Shown: positions 16,468 to 25,851 of the stretch, one piece after another | Numbering within the stretch: the first letter of the stretch is position 1 | How the letters are laid out: each line of letters starts with the position of its first letter | Assembly (NCBI GenBank): GCA_021647405.1 | Contig: JAKIUU010000002.1 | Span: 100,109-164,108 of the forward strand | DNA: 64,000 bases | Direction of reading: 5' to 3' | Source of the DNA: Flavobacteriaceae bacterium | GTDB lineage: Bacteria > Bacteroidota > Bacteroidia > Flavobacteriales > Flavobacteriaceae | Position numbers and translations under genes: made by a program | Notes under the pieces: model-generated | What the model was told of the DNA's origin: nothing | The model's input: the letters and a program-made list of their open reading frames with translations, nothing else | The model's database searches: none

Positions 16468-19245
16468 CTACTTAATAATTATTTTTTGACTGTAATTTAA
16501 GTTCTCGGCTTCTAATTTTAAAATATAAATGCCTGCCTTTAATGAGACATTTATATTTGAGCTTGTGCCTTGATTAAAATTGCGCACTACTTTATATACC
16601 TGACGGCCTCTTACGTCAAATATACTTACGTTTGTTTTACCAATAGCTAACTTAGGTGTTACCGTAAACTTTCCGTCAGAAACTGTTGGGTAAACAAGAA
16701 TTGATTTTTTCTCTTTTTCGAAATTATTTACAGCAAGAACTCCCGAAGAAAATGTTCCTGTAAATAACCCTCTGCCATAGGTTGAAGCCAATACTGTATT
16801 GTCTGCTGTTCTATAGTCAAAGCTTGTAACTTTAGAGTTTTGCATGCCATTTTGAGATTGCACCCAAGTTGGACTCGCCGTTTTAAAACTTTCTGTACGC
16901 CAAACACCTAAGTCAGTACCTACAATTACTTCATCGTTATTTAGTGGATTCATCATAACGGCTTTAACAGGTAAATCAGGTAAATCGCCTTCTTTACTAG
17001 TCCAATTTGTACCACCATCTGTGGTAAACCAAATATTCGTTACACCGTAATTGTGAAAGGTGACAATTATTTCATTTTCGTTAGCGCCAAAACTAATGTC
17101 AGAAACACTGCCAACAAATCCTGATCCTGTAATTTCTGCCCAAATAGGTGTTGCAGTATCTGCATTGGTAATCTTTAAAAGTTGTCCGTTTTTTGTGCCA
17201 ACAATTAAGCTTGTTGAAGTTGTTGTATAAGGCGACACTTTAAAAGCTGTTAGTTGGCCAGTTAAAAGAGGGTCGGTAAAATTAGTTCTTACAGGTGTTG
17301 TTGTAATATCAGTATATCTTGCAACTTGATTGATTGCTCCAGTAACTCCATCTGCATATAATATATCCAGGTTATCATCTAAGTCAGCCGTATTTATAAA
17401 AGACCCTGTATTTTGATCTGCTTCAATAACTATTTCACCTTGAGGGTAACCATTTATATCATACGTAACCGGAATTGGAAATAAACTATAGGTGTTATAG
17501 ACATATGACACTATTAAATAAGCATTGTCTTTATCAATAAATTCATAAGCGCCATCGCCACCAAAAATATCGGTAAAACCATTAACTCCTGTACTTGTGC
17601 CTTCAACAAACTGAGAACCGTTATCTTGTGCGCCGGCTAACAATATCTCTGTTGAGGTACTTTGACCTATAGCACCTTTATAAAATTGCGTAACATTATA
17701 ATCTTTATTACGTTCGCTTATGGCTGTGGTAGATGTTAAAGATCCCAATAAGGAACTGGCATAATACACGCCACCATCATTTCCGAATATTGCTGAATTG
17801 GCATCGGCAGGATTAAAAGCCATAGCATGCATATCTGCGTGGACTAAAGGTATAGTTAAGGTACTTAAAACGTTATTATTAGACCATTTAGAAATTTGAG
17901 CCCAAGTACTTCCACTATCTTCAGTTCTAAATAAATCTATCCCACCTACATAGGCAATGGCATCATTTGTAGGGTCTACTTCGAGCATTAAATCATAAAA
18001 AGCTTGACCTCTTGTAAAGTCATTATTTGGAATACCTGTGTCAGCATCTGCAGGGAGTGCTAAGGTTATTGTAGAGGCAAAACTGTTAGATGTTTTTAAT
18101 AACGATATGGGCGCGCTTGTGCCTACTTCTGCTAAAACATATAGGGTTCCTGCATTGCTACTAGAAACCGCTATCTGGACACGTTTGCCTCCCGAAATTG
18201 TTTTCCTTGTCAAGAAAGAATTATCGGTCCCTGTAGTCGATTTTAATATTTTACCAGCTCCTGTACCAAAAACATTCCCTTTTGTGGCTACCCAAATACT
18301 GTTATCTGCGGCTATTTCAATGTCATTGATTTCGTATGAATTTGAAGAAAGTGGCACATTCAATATAATTTTCGACCAACTCGTCCCCCCGTCAGTTGAC
18401 TTATATAAACCATATTCAAAGGCCCCTATAAAAGTAGGATCGACCCCTGTAAATTTAAAGAAATTAGCACCTACAGCAGCAAATATTACTGTTGAGCCAC
18501 CATTATCCCACGCTTTAATATCGTTGATATTATATTGTCCGGGAACAATAGTTTGGCCACTATTTAAAAAAGTAACCCCTGTAGAACCGCCAAAAACATG
18601 GGTCCAAGTAGTACCACCATCGGCTGATTTCCAAATACCATTACCCGTTACACTGCCACTCACATAAGTCTCTCCAGTGCCAACATAAAATATTTGAGAG
18701 TTGTTTGGATCAACTGTAAAAGAAGAAACAGATATATTTTCAGAAATACCACTTATGCGCGTCCAAGAAGAATTGGCATTTGTAATATCGTTATTAACCC
18801 ATAAGCCACCACTCACACCACCTGCAAAAACACGTTTATGTGTGACATCATTAGGATCATACAACAATGCACGGGTTCTGCCACCAACATTATTTGGCCC
18901 ACGCTCTACCCATGGGTTTCCAACAGCGTCACCAGGGACTCTATTTGCTGTAGTTTTATTGTTAGATAATCTTTCTTGAAGTGCAAATAGTTTTTCGTGT
19001 GTTGGACGCCCTAAAACAGGGTTCATTTCTAATAAATATTCATTCTCCATATATTTATTAGGAGGAATCCCTTGGCTTAAACGTTCTTTTTTAGACATTT
19101 TTAAACCTTTATTAATGGGGCTATTTTTTAAAAAGAAGGCATGCCTCTCTCTAAGGTTCTTATTATTTGGTATTGTTTCAATATTAAATAATCCAACAAA
19201 AAAAATGGCTAAAATAAGTAATGCTATAGGTAATTTAAATTTCAT
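16468..19245 (-). CDS. Secreted BNR/sortilin-like beta-propeller protein with T9SS sorting domain
   Basis: A 925-residue exported protein. An N-terminal hydrophobic segment (LPIALLILAIFFVGLF) acts as signal or anchor. From about 110 to 830 it has many Asp-box/BNR repeats of the form S-x-D-x-G-x-x-W (KSADGGTTWTHV, KSTDGGTSWSKI, RTEDSGSTWAQI, FTTDGGTNWTSK), typical of sortilin/Vps10-like and sialidase-like propellers. Two stacked propellers are plausible. The C-terminal 85 residues are a type A sorting domain (VYPTVSDGKFTVTP ... GIYILKLEAENLNYSQKIIIK). Such proteins are often annotated as glycosyl hydrolases, but I see no catalytic signature; a binding or scaffold role is equally possible. Confidence 0.88.
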   Translation of the reverse strand: MKFKLPIALLILAIFFVGLFNIETIPNNKNLRERHAFFLKNSPINKGLKMSKKERLSQGIPPNKYMENEYLLEMNPVLGRPTHEKLFALQERLSNNKTTANRVPGDAVGNPWVERGPNNVGGRTRALLYDPNDVTHKRVFAGGVSGGLWVNNDITNANSSWTRISGISENISVSSFTVDPNNSQIFYVGTGETYVSGSVTGNGIWKSADGGTTWTHVFGGSTGVTFLNSGQTIVPGQYNINDIKAWDNGGSTVIFAAVGANFFKFTGVDPTFIGAFEYGLYKSTDGGTSWSKIILNVPLSSNSYEINDIEIAADNSIWVATKGNVFGTGAGKILKSTTGTDNSFLTRKTISGGKRVQIAVSSSNAGTLYVLAEVGTSAPISLLKTSNSFASTITLALPADADTGIPNNDFTRGQAFYDLMLEVDPTNDAIAYVGGIDLFRTEDSGSTWAQISKWSNNNVLSTLTIPLVHADMHAMAFNPADANSAIFGNDGGVYYASSLLGSLTSTTAISERNKDYNVTQFYKGAIGQSTSTEILLAGAQDNGSQFVEGTSTGVNGFTDIFGGDGAYEFIDKDNAYLIVSYVYNTYSLFPIPVTYDINGYPQGEIVIEADQNTGSFINTADLDDNLDILYADGVTGAINQVARYTDITTTPVRTNFTDPLLTGQLTAFKVSPYTTTSTSLIVGTKNGQLLKITNADTATPIWAEITGSGFVGSVSDISFGANENEIIVTFHNYGVTNIWFTTDGGTNWTSKEGDLPDLPVKAVMMNPLNNDEVIVGTDLGVWRTESFKTASPTWVQSQNGMQNSKVTSFDYRTADNTVLASTYGRGLFTGTFSSGVLAVNNFEKEKKSILVYPTVSDGKFTVTPKLAIGKTNVSIFDVRGRQVYKVVRNFNQGTSSNINVSLKAGIYILKLEAENLNYSQKIIIK

Positions 19246-19291
19246 AATTGATAAGTATTAAATGGTATTCAAATATATATATTATAATGGA

Positions 19292-20629
19292 TTAAACTAG
19301 AAATCCGCTGATTTTTTTATGCAATAACAGAGCCTGACTGTCTGACAAACTCGCCACAAAACCACAGGTCGAAATTAAGGTTTGATAGGGTGACGTTATT
19401 TTTTCTTTAAACTGATCTGGCATTAATTGCAACAGTAGTTTGTCGTAATTGGTTTGCGTCTTATTTAATTTATTAATGGCAGCTTTGCTAAAGCAATCCA
19501 GTAAGTCGGCAATAACACGGTATCCTGAAATTTCTTTTTCTACAACTTCCTTGCTTTTATAAATCTTGGCAATGCTAATTTTTATAATGTCATTTATCTG
19601 AGCCTCGTATTTGCATTTATCTAATAATGCACGGTCAAATACGCCTTTTAATATAGCCGCTTCATTGTCTAAAAATTGTTTTGTAGCCTCATTAATTAAG
19701 GCGCCAATAGCCAGTGCCCGTAAATAACTTAAGCGACTGCTTTTATTTGGTAAAGCGTAGTATTTTTTTGTATCAATACTATCTCTAACAAGATTTATTA
19801 AGTACTCAAGCGCGTATTCTTCTTCAATAAGCCCAAGATTAATGCCATCTTCAAAGTCAATTATGGTATAACAAATATCGTCTGCAGCTTCAACTAAAAA
19901 AGCCAAGGGATGGCGGTAATATTTCAATGCTTTCTTCTCGTAATAATCCAAGCCTAAATCGGCAGTCAATTCTTTAAAGAAAATTGACTCTGACTGAAAG
20001 ACGCCATATTTTTTATCAGCAATATTTGTTGTTGGTTTTTTAGGAAGTGATTCTTTTGGATATTTCATAAAAGCCCCTAAAGTTGCATAAGATAAGCGTA
20101 TGCCTCCTACCTTGCCTTCGTGACTTTCTGTTAAAATTTTAAAACCATTGGCATTGCCTTCAAAATCGATTAGATCTTGCCATTCTTTGTCAGATAACTG
20201 GGTTTTGTATTGCCTTCCCTTTCCTGATGCAAAATAATCTCCTATGGCTTTTTCGCCAGCATGCCCAAATGGCGGATTGCCAATATCATGAGCCAGAGCT
20301 GCCGAGGCTACAATAGCACCAAAATCGTTTACTTTATACGCTTGTTCTCTTAGTATTGGGTGTTTATCTAATAAGGCTTTTCCCACAACTCTACCTAAGG
20401 AGCGCGCCACAACCGAAACCTCTAAACTATGCGTTAGGCGTGTGTGTACAAAATCGGTTTTTGAAAGCGGCACCACTTGGGTTTTGTCTTGTAAACTTCT
20501 AAAAGAATTAGAGAAAATAATTCTATCATAATCAACTTCAAATCCCAAACGGGTTTCATCTTGATCTTTTCGCAATCGTTGTTTTGTATCTCCAAAACGT
20601 TTTAAAGAAAGTAGCTGTTCCCAGTTCAT
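19292..20629 (-). CDS. dgt: dGTP triphosphohydrolase family protein (HD domain)
   Basis: A 445-residue cytoplasmic dNTP triphosphohydrolase that removes triphosphate from deoxynucleotides. It has the Dgt opening (RFGDTKQRLRKDQDETRLGFEVDYDRIIFSNSFRSLQDKTQV), the HD metal-binding motifs (THSLEVSVVARSLG, ALAHDIGNPPFGHAGEKAI) and the later conserved VEAADDICYTIIDFEDG segment with the final metal-ligand Asp. The length fits family members in Bacteroidota. It is transcribed on the minus strand, 46 bp before the BNR gene, and diverges from the Pho-like array region. Confidence 0.93.
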   Translation of the reverse strand: MNWEQLLSLKRFGDTKQRLRKDQDETRLGFEVDYDRIIFSNSFRSLQDKTQVVPLSKTDFVHTRLTHSLEVSVVARSLGRVVGKALLDKHPILREQAYKVNDFGAIVASAALAHDIGNPPFGHAGEKAIGDYFASGKGRQYKTQLSDKEWQDLIDFEGNANGFKILTESHEGKVGGIRLSYATLGAFMKYPKESLPKKPTTNIADKKYGVFQSESIFFKELTADLGLDYYEKKALKYYRHPLAFLVEAADDICYTIIDFEDGINLGLIEEEYALEYLINLVRDSIDTKKYYALPNKSSRLSYLRALAIGALINEATKQFLDNEAAILKGVFDRALLDKCKYEAQINDIIKISIAKIYKSKEVVEKEISGYRVIADLLDCFSKAAINKLNKTQTNYDKLLLQLMPDQFKEKITSPYQTLISTCGFVASLSDSQALLLHKKISGFLV

Positions 20630-20736
20630 TTACGCAAAATTTAATGCTTGTGCAATATACTTATTTATCTGTTTAAAATAGTTATTATTTAAAGCGTAGC
20701 AAGTCTAATTAATTAAAATTTATACGTTTTTTATGC

Positions 20737-20816
20737 GTAACATTTAGTTAACTTAAGATTGACAAACGCTTAACTTCTAATTAACCCCCTGTTTACATTA
20801 GCATTGTTTATTTGTA
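20737..20816 (+). promoter_or_regulatory. Six-copy 11-bp-phased TTAAC array (Pho-box-like) plus -7-like element
   Basis: Pentamers start exactly every 11 bp at 20737 (GTAAC), 20748 (TTAAC), 20759 (TTGAC), 20770 (TTAAC), 20781 (TTAAC) and 20792 (TTTAC). TTATTTGTA follows at 20808-20816, 32 bp before the ATG, resembling a degenerate -7 box. Direct repeats on an 11-bp pitch are the known binding geometry of PhoB/PhoP winged-helix regulators (compare TTAACA boxes of Bacillus PhoP). The array is directly seen; control by a phosphate regulator is inferred. Confidence 0.7.
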
Positions 20817-20847
20817 GCATAAAATTTAACAAAAAATATTCTTAAAA

Positions 20848-22086
20848 ATGAAAAAATTAGTTTTACTCTTATTAACTGTAAATCTTGCTTTAATTTCTTG
20901 CTCAACAAACAGTACTGCACCTATTATTGATACCACTCCTACGGTTTCTACCGATGAAAATGTATCTGGATTGATTTCTACCAGCACAACTTGGACCAGA
21001 GATAAAATCTGGATCCTAAATGGAAAAGTTGTTGTTAGTGATGGTGCTACTTTAACCATAGAATCTGGAACCATTATTAAAGGTAAAGAAGGATCAGGTT
21101 CTTTAGCTTCGGCTTTGATTGTTGCTAGAGGTGGTAAATTAAATGCTGTAGGAACAGCTGATAAACCCATTATTTTTACCACAATTAACGATAATATTAA
21201 AGTAGGTGAAAAAGCGGGAACAAATTTAACAATAGCTGATAACTCTTTATGGGGTGGCGTTATTATTTTGGGAAGAGCCAAAGGATCTTTTAGTGGCGAT
21301 GTGTCAGAATTTCAAATAGAAGGTATTCCTGCAGGCGATAGCTTTGGACTCTACGGCGGTAATGATGATACCGATAACTCTGGTCACTTAGAGTATATTT
21401 CTATCCGTCATGGCGGTGCTGAAATTGGTGCTGGAAACGAAATTAATGGCCTTACCTTAGGAGCTGTTGGTAGCGGAACCATCATTCAAAATATTGAAAT
21501 TTTGGCAACACTAGATGATGGTATCGAATTTTTTGGAGGTACTGTTAGTCCTTCTAATATCTTAATTTGGCATCAAGGTGATGACGGTTTAGATATAGAC
21601 CAAGCTTATGGTGGTACTATTAGCAATGCGCTTGTTATTGAAGGAGACACTTCTGACAGTGCTTTAGAAATAGATGGCGGCGAAGGTTCTTTTCAAAGAA
21701 GCTTTACTTTTAACAATATTACATTACAAGGCCATGCCAATGCACCTGGTGGAAAATATACCGATTTGCGAAGTGGTGCTCAAGGCAGCTTAAACAACAT
21801 TTATGCTTACGGGTTTAAAACCACATCGTATGTGAGATTAAAACAAGACAATGTGGCTCAAAATTACGCCAATGGTCTTATCAATTTTACAAACTGGCAA
21901 ATTGTATTGCCAACAGGAGTTGCCGTAACCGATATTTTTCAAGACCATTCTCCTTTACAAGCTGCAGCCAGTGTTGGCACAGATGCTACTGGATGGACAA
22001 CTGCTGTAACAGCTGGAAGTCAAACTGTAGGTGCCGACTTATCGGTATTTAATTGGACTTATGCTAAAAGTAAAAACGCTTATTAA
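20848..22086 (+). CDS. Beta-helix-like surface lipoprotein paired with a TonB-dependent receptor
   Basis: 412 residues with a lipoprotein signal (MKKLVLLLLTVNLALISC, Cys18). The mature part is built from short strands with Gly/Asn/Asp turns (GKVVVSDGATLTIESGTII, IIQNIEILATLDDGIEFFGG, DDGLDIDQAYGGTISNALVI), which suggests a right-handed parallel beta-helix. I recognise no catalytic motif. It precedes a TonB-dependent receptor by 84 bp in the same direction, so it is likely a surface-exposed binding partner of that receptor. The strongest Pho-box-like array in the window lies immediately upstream, suggesting induction by phosphate limitation. Confidence 0.8.
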   Translation: MKKLVLLLLTVNLALISCSTNSTAPIIDTTPTVSTDENVSGLISTSTTWTRDKIWILNGKVVVSDGATLTIESGTIIKGKEGSGSLASALIVARGGKLNAVGTADKPIIFTTINDNIKVGEKAGTNLTIADNSLWGGVIILGRAKGSFSGDVSEFQIEGIPAGDSFGLYGGNDDTDNSGHLEYISIRHGGAEIGAGNEINGLTLGAVGSGTIIQNIEILATLDDGIEFFGGTVSPSNILIWHQGDDGLDIDQAYGGTISNALVIEGDTSDSALEIDGGEGSFQRSFTFNNITLQGHANAPGGKYTDLRSGAQGSLNNIYAYGFKTTSYVRLKQDNVAQNYANGLINFTNWQIVLPTGVAVTDIFQDHSPLQAAASVGTDATGWTTAVTAGSQTVGADLSVFNWTYAKSKNAY

Positions 22087-22110
22087 AAAACTAAAAACAC
22101 CAGACTTTAT

Positions 22111-22144
22111 AATTGCTCGCCTTAGTAAAATAAGGCGGGCAATT
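22111..22144 (+). terminator. 14-bp hairpin between lipoprotein and receptor genes
   Basis: AATTGCTCGCCTTA-gtaaaa-TAAGGCGGGCAATT, with one G-U pair, lies in the 84-bp gap. Only a weak T-run follows, so it may be a leaky terminator or mRNA-stabilising stem that sets lower receptor expression. Confidence 0.5.
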
Positions 22145-22170
22145 TGTGTGTTAAACTAAATAATTATCTA

Positions 22171-24999
22171 ATGCTAACAAATTTTAAATATTTAATAATT
22201 GCGCTGTTTTTTTCTGCCTATTCTTTTGCGCAAACAGGAACCATTACAGGTAAAGTAATTGATGCCGAAACTAACGAGACCCTCCCTTTTGCTAGTGTTG
22301 TTGTAAAAGACTCAAATCAAGGGGTTACAACAGATTTTGAAGGTAATTATACGCTAACCCTTAAAGAAGGTACTTACACTGTTGCCTTTTCTTTTTTAGG
22401 ATACGATACCAAAGAGATTACAAACATTGTAATAAAAGTTAATACCGTTGTAAATCTAAACGTAATATTAAATGCGGCAGGCATAAGCTTTGACACTATA
22501 GTTATAACTGCTAGCAGTGCCAGAAATACTGAGGCTTCAATTTTGAGTGTTCAAAAAAAATCTATCAATCTTATGGATGGTATTTCGGCGCAAACATTTC
22601 AAAAACTATCGGTAGGTAATGCAGCAGCGGCCATAAAAAATGTTTCGGGTGTTTCAGTTCAAAGCTCTAAATATGTTTATGTACGCGGTTTGGGCGATAG
22701 GTATACCAAATCAATCTTAAATGGTGTTGATATTCCTGGCTTAGACCCAAATAGAAATACCTTACAATTGGACATTTTTCCGACCAGTATTATCGATAAT
22801 ATTCAAGTAATAAAATCGGCTACAGCAGATATGCCTGCTGATTTTACAGGAGGAATGGTTAATATTGTTACCAAAGATTTACCTACTAAAAAAACCACCA
22901 GTTTGAGTTTTGGGGGTGCCTATAATCCCACCATGCACTTTAATAATAATTATTTGAGCTATCAAGGATCGGGGACCGACTTTTTAGGGTTCGATAACGG
23001 TTCACGTAATCTACCCATTTCGAGAAACCAATTTATACCCAGAGCCTTTTCTCGCAACCCTGCACTTACAGCAATTACCAAAACTTTTGACCCGCACCTT
23101 AAAGCACAAAAGGCCACAAGTGGCATGGATTTTAATATGGCTTTTACCACAGGGAATCAATACACCGTAGGTCATGATAATAAATTGGGTTATTTAGCAT
23201 CTGTTTCGTATAAAAATAAAACCACTTTTTACAAAAATTACGAACGTGGGAATTATAGGAAGTTTAGCGATAAATCTATTAATGAGTTAGACCTGTCAGA
23301 AAACCAAATAGGCGATTTGGGTAAAAATGATGTGTTGGCCAGCGCCTTAGTTGGATTGACTTTTAAAACAGATAAAAGTAAGTACCGCTTAAATCTTATG
23401 CATTTGCAAAACGGCGAATCTGAAGCTGGTTATTTTAAAGTGGTTAAAAACTTTTCGGATGCTGTTACCATTTACAAAGACAATTTACAATATACCCAAC
23501 GGTCTATTTCTAGTGCCTTGCTAACAGGAAAGCATGCCAACGATGATGCCTCTTTGGTTGTAGAATGGAAATTATCACCCACCTATTCATTTATTCAAGA
23601 TAAAGATGCACGTGTGACACCCTTTCAATTTGATAAGAGCAGCAATTCATTTACTATTCGCCCTAGTTCTGCTGGAAGTCCTCGCAGAATCTGGCGTACC
23701 CTTGAAGAAATAAATGCCGTTTCTAAAGTAGATATCACTTATAAACACCATTTCTTTAACAATGATGCCAAACTAAAATTTGGCTCTGGCTATACCTTTA
23801 AGCGCAGAAATTACAGTATAGACGATTACTTTATATTGATAAGGGGGTCATCTGGCGAATCACTCAATGGCAATGCCGATAATTTACTTTCGGATACAAA
23901 TATTTACAGTGCATCTACAGGATTGGGCTCTTTTCTTGAAGGAAATTACGAACCCTCTAATACTTTTGAATCTTACAACAATAATATTTCTGGGTATGTT
24001 TCAGAGTCTTTAAAATTTTTCGACAAATTAAAGGCTATTGTGGGACTGCGTTTCGAAAAGTTTAACCAATTTTACACAGGACAGAGTAATAACGGCTTGG
24101 TGATATACAACAATGTTAAAACCATTGATAAATTTGATATTTTCCCATCAGCTAACTTCATTTACGGGTTAAACGATGCTGTTAATTTTAGAGTTTCGTA
24201 TTCTAAAACTGTGGCACGTCCTTCGTTTAAAGAAGCTTCTATAACGCAAATCTTTGATCCTATAACCAATTTAACATTTAACGGCAATATAGATTTGCAG
24301 CCTTCGTATATCAATAATTTTGATGTGCGTTATGAAAAATTTGGCGAAAAAGCCCAATTGTTTGCCGTATCGGCTTTCTATAAAAGTTTTAAAGATCCTA
24401 TTGAATTGGCTTTTTTTAGTGCATCTTCTCCAGATAATTTACAACCGCGTAACATAGGATTTGCACAAGTGTTTGGATTGGAATTCGACATTCGTAAAAA
24501 TTTGGCCTCTTTGGGCGATTTATTTGAAAAGTTTAGTGTAAATATCAATGCTTCTTTTATCAAATCAAATCAAGAAATGGATAAAACCAGAAATGGTGAA
24601 TACGAGTCCAAGCGCTTGAATTTACGCGATGGCGAAACCATGTCTGACAAACGGAATTTACAAGGACAATCGCCCTATCTCATTAATGCGGGTATAAATT
24701 ATAACAATCCTAAAAAAGGATTGCAAACAGGTTTGTATTACAATGTGCAAGGCAAAGCCTTAGAGGTTGTAGGTATTGGTGCCATTCCCGATGTTTATAC
24801 CATGCCTTTTAACAGTTTGAATTTTACCTTTAGCCGCGCTTTAGACATAGAACACAATACCAATTTTAATTTTAAAATAGAAAATCTATTGAATAATGAT
24901 GTAGAAAGTCATTACCAATCTTATAAGGCCACAGACAAAATATTTTCAAAGAGACATTATGGACTTACTTTTTCTTTTGGCTATAGTATAAAATTTTAA
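22171..24999 (+). CDS. TonB-dependent outer-membrane receptor with carboxypeptidase-like N-domain
   Basis: 942 residues. I chose the ATG at 22171 for its clean signal peptide (MLTNFKYLIIALFFSAYSFAQ); an in-frame TTG at 22144 overlaps the hairpin. A carboxypeptidase-regulatory-like beta domain (about 22-105, GTITGKVIDAETNETLPFASVVV) precedes the plug (NVSGVSVQSSKYVYVRGLGDRYT, SIIDNIQVIKSATADMPADFTGGMVNIV). The barrel ends in LTFSFGYSIKF. It imports a ligand across the outer membrane using TonB energy. It is not a canonical SusC, and the upstream lipoprotein is not SusD-like. The Pho-like array ahead of the pair hints at a phosphorus-containing substrate, which is inference. Confidence 0.92.
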   Translation: MLTNFKYLIIALFFSAYSFAQTGTITGKVIDAETNETLPFASVVVKDSNQGVTTDFEGNYTLTLKEGTYTVAFSFLGYDTKEITNIVIKVNTVVNLNVILNAAGISFDTIVITASSARNTEASILSVQKKSINLMDGISAQTFQKLSVGNAAAAIKNVSGVSVQSSKYVYVRGLGDRYTKSILNGVDIPGLDPNRNTLQLDIFPTSIIDNIQVIKSATADMPADFTGGMVNIVTKDLPTKKTTSLSFGGAYNPTMHFNNNYLSYQGSGTDFLGFDNGSRNLPISRNQFIPRAFSRNPALTAITKTFDPHLKAQKATSGMDFNMAFTTGNQYTVGHDNKLGYLASVSYKNKTTFYKNYERGNYRKFSDKSINELDLSENQIGDLGKNDVLASALVGLTFKTDKSKYRLNLMHLQNGESEAGYFKVVKNFSDAVTIYKDNLQYTQRSISSALLTGKHANDDASLVVEWKLSPTYSFIQDKDARVTPFQFDKSSNSFTIRPSSAGSPRRIWRTLEEINAVSKVDITYKHHFFNNDAKLKFGSGYTFKRRNYSIDDYFILIRGSSGESLNGNADNLLSDTNIYSASTGLGSFLEGNYEPSNTFESYNNNISGYVSESLKFFDKLKAIVGLRFEKFNQFYTGQSNNGLVIYNNVKTIDKFDIFPSANFIYGLNDAVNFRVSYSKTVARPSFKEASITQIFDPITNLTFNGNIDLQPSYINNFDVRYEKFGEKAQLFAVSAFYKSFKDPIELAFFSASSPDNLQPRNIGFAQVFGLEFDIRKNLASLGDLFEKFSVNINASFIKSNQEMDKTRNGEYESKRLNLRDGETMSDKRNLQGQSPYLINAGINYNNPKKGLQTGLYYNVQGKALEVVGIGAIPDVYTMPFNSLNFTFSRALDIEHNTNFNFKIENLLNNDVESHYQSYKATDKIFSKRHYGLTFSFGYSIKF

Positions 25000-25029
25000 T
25001 CTAGAAGAATTCAGCTACCTGTTTCACAT

Positions 25030-25059
25030 AAAAAAGGCTGCCCATGGGCAGCCTTTTTT
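25030..25059. terminator. Bidirectional terminator after the receptor gene
   Basis: A perfect 30-bp palindrome, AAAAAAGGCTGCCCA and its complement, A-tract on one side and T-tract on the other. It serves the receptor gene and the convergent MORN-repeat gene. Confidence 0.9.
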
Positions 25060-25076
25060 ATGTGCTATAAATATGT

Positions 25077-25439
25077 TTATTTATTATTTGTAATAGCCAT
25101 TGCTGACTTGCCAGACCACTGATTGGCCTTAACTATTTTATTATTCAAATAATCTACTTCTTTTAAGGTGTTGCCTGTTTTAAAAATCCACTTGCCTGTT
25201 TTTTTACCTTTGTTATAATAGCCAATCACTGTTTTTTCTCCTTTTTTGTTATAGCTTATCCAATTGCCATGACGCAATTCATTTTTAAAAAATCCGTGCT
25301 GCGCAATTTCTCCAGTGGCATAAAAATAAGTGGCTTCTATTAAATCGCCCACTTTTTTTAATTTAACTTTTTCTTTGTTGTCTTGTGCAAAAGATAAACT
25401 CATACACATCATCACTAAAATTAAGGCTATTTTTTTCAT
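25077..25439 (-). CDS. Small secreted MORN-repeat (YwqK-like) protein
   Basis: 120 residues from the ATG at 25439, which yields a signal peptide (MKKIALILVMMCMSLSFAQ); an upstream in-frame start adds only seven polar residues. The mature part has consecutive MORN-type repeats (GEIAQHGFFKNELRHGNWISYNKKGE, IGYYNKGKKTGKWIFKTGN), as in proteins annotated YwqK-family antitoxins. That label is loose; a periplasmic scaffold is as likely. Its 5' flank carries the three-copy TTAAC array about 60 bp upstream, in the opposite orientation. It converges on the receptor gene across a shared terminator. Confidence 0.8.
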   Translation of the reverse strand: MKKIALILVMMCMSLSFAQDNKEKVKLKKVGDLIEATYFYATGEIAQHGFFKNELRHGNWISYNKKGEKTVIGYYNKGKKTGKWIFKTGNTLKEVDYLNNKIVKANQWSGKSAMAITNNK

Positions 25440-25851
25440 ACAATTATTATTTAATACCACTAAATTACTACTTATTTTTGGTTTTGTACATATTTAATTA
25501 ACCTTTTCTTAACGTTAGCTTAACATTAAACATATAATCAATTTATTTTAAGGTATTTATATTCAATAATATTAATAAATTTAAATATACCATTTTCTTT
25601 AATTGGGGCTATTTTAATACTTAAATAACGTTTCGTTTACACAAGAACATATTAAACATAATACCTTTGAATGGTATATAAAATATACTATTTCACAATA
25701 TCAATTGGTTTTTGTCAGCTATTTTGAAAAAATATAAGGGTTACTTTGTCTAAGTAGCCTTTATATGTGTTGTTGTTAAAAAACACCCTTCTAAATTGTT
25801 AAGTTAACGATTGTTTTTAGTTATTTGTAAAGACAAAAGCTAACAACATAA
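25440..25851. other. 412-bp noncoding region between MORN gene and porin gene
   Basis: A very AT-rich divergent promoter region with no credible reading frame. It holds the three-copy 11-bp-phased array at 25498-25524 near the MORN gene. Close to the porin gene there is TTATTTGTA (25821-25829), the same element found before the lipoprotein at 20848. A single GTTAAC at 25803-25808 is also present. The leader length suggests additional, unrecognised control sites. Confidence 0.6.
25498..25524 (+). promoter_or_regulatory. Three-copy 11-bp-phased TTAAC array (Pho-box-like)
   Basis: TTAAC occurs at 25498, 25509 and 25520, exactly 11 bp apart, matching the larger array at 20737. It is about 330 bp upstream of the phosphate porin ATG and about 60 bp upstream of the divergent MORN gene, so the controlled gene is uncertain. 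Confidence 0.55.

Noticed and set aside
18038..18979. Plus-strand frames of 92 and 209 codons opposite the BNR gene
   Set aside because: They lie wholly antisense to a well-supported gene, and their protein composition is not that of a real family.
25798..25808. GTTAAGTTAAC near the porin start as another Pho box
   Set aside because: The two motifs are 5 bp apart and no neighbours fit the 11-bp pitch, so there is no array.
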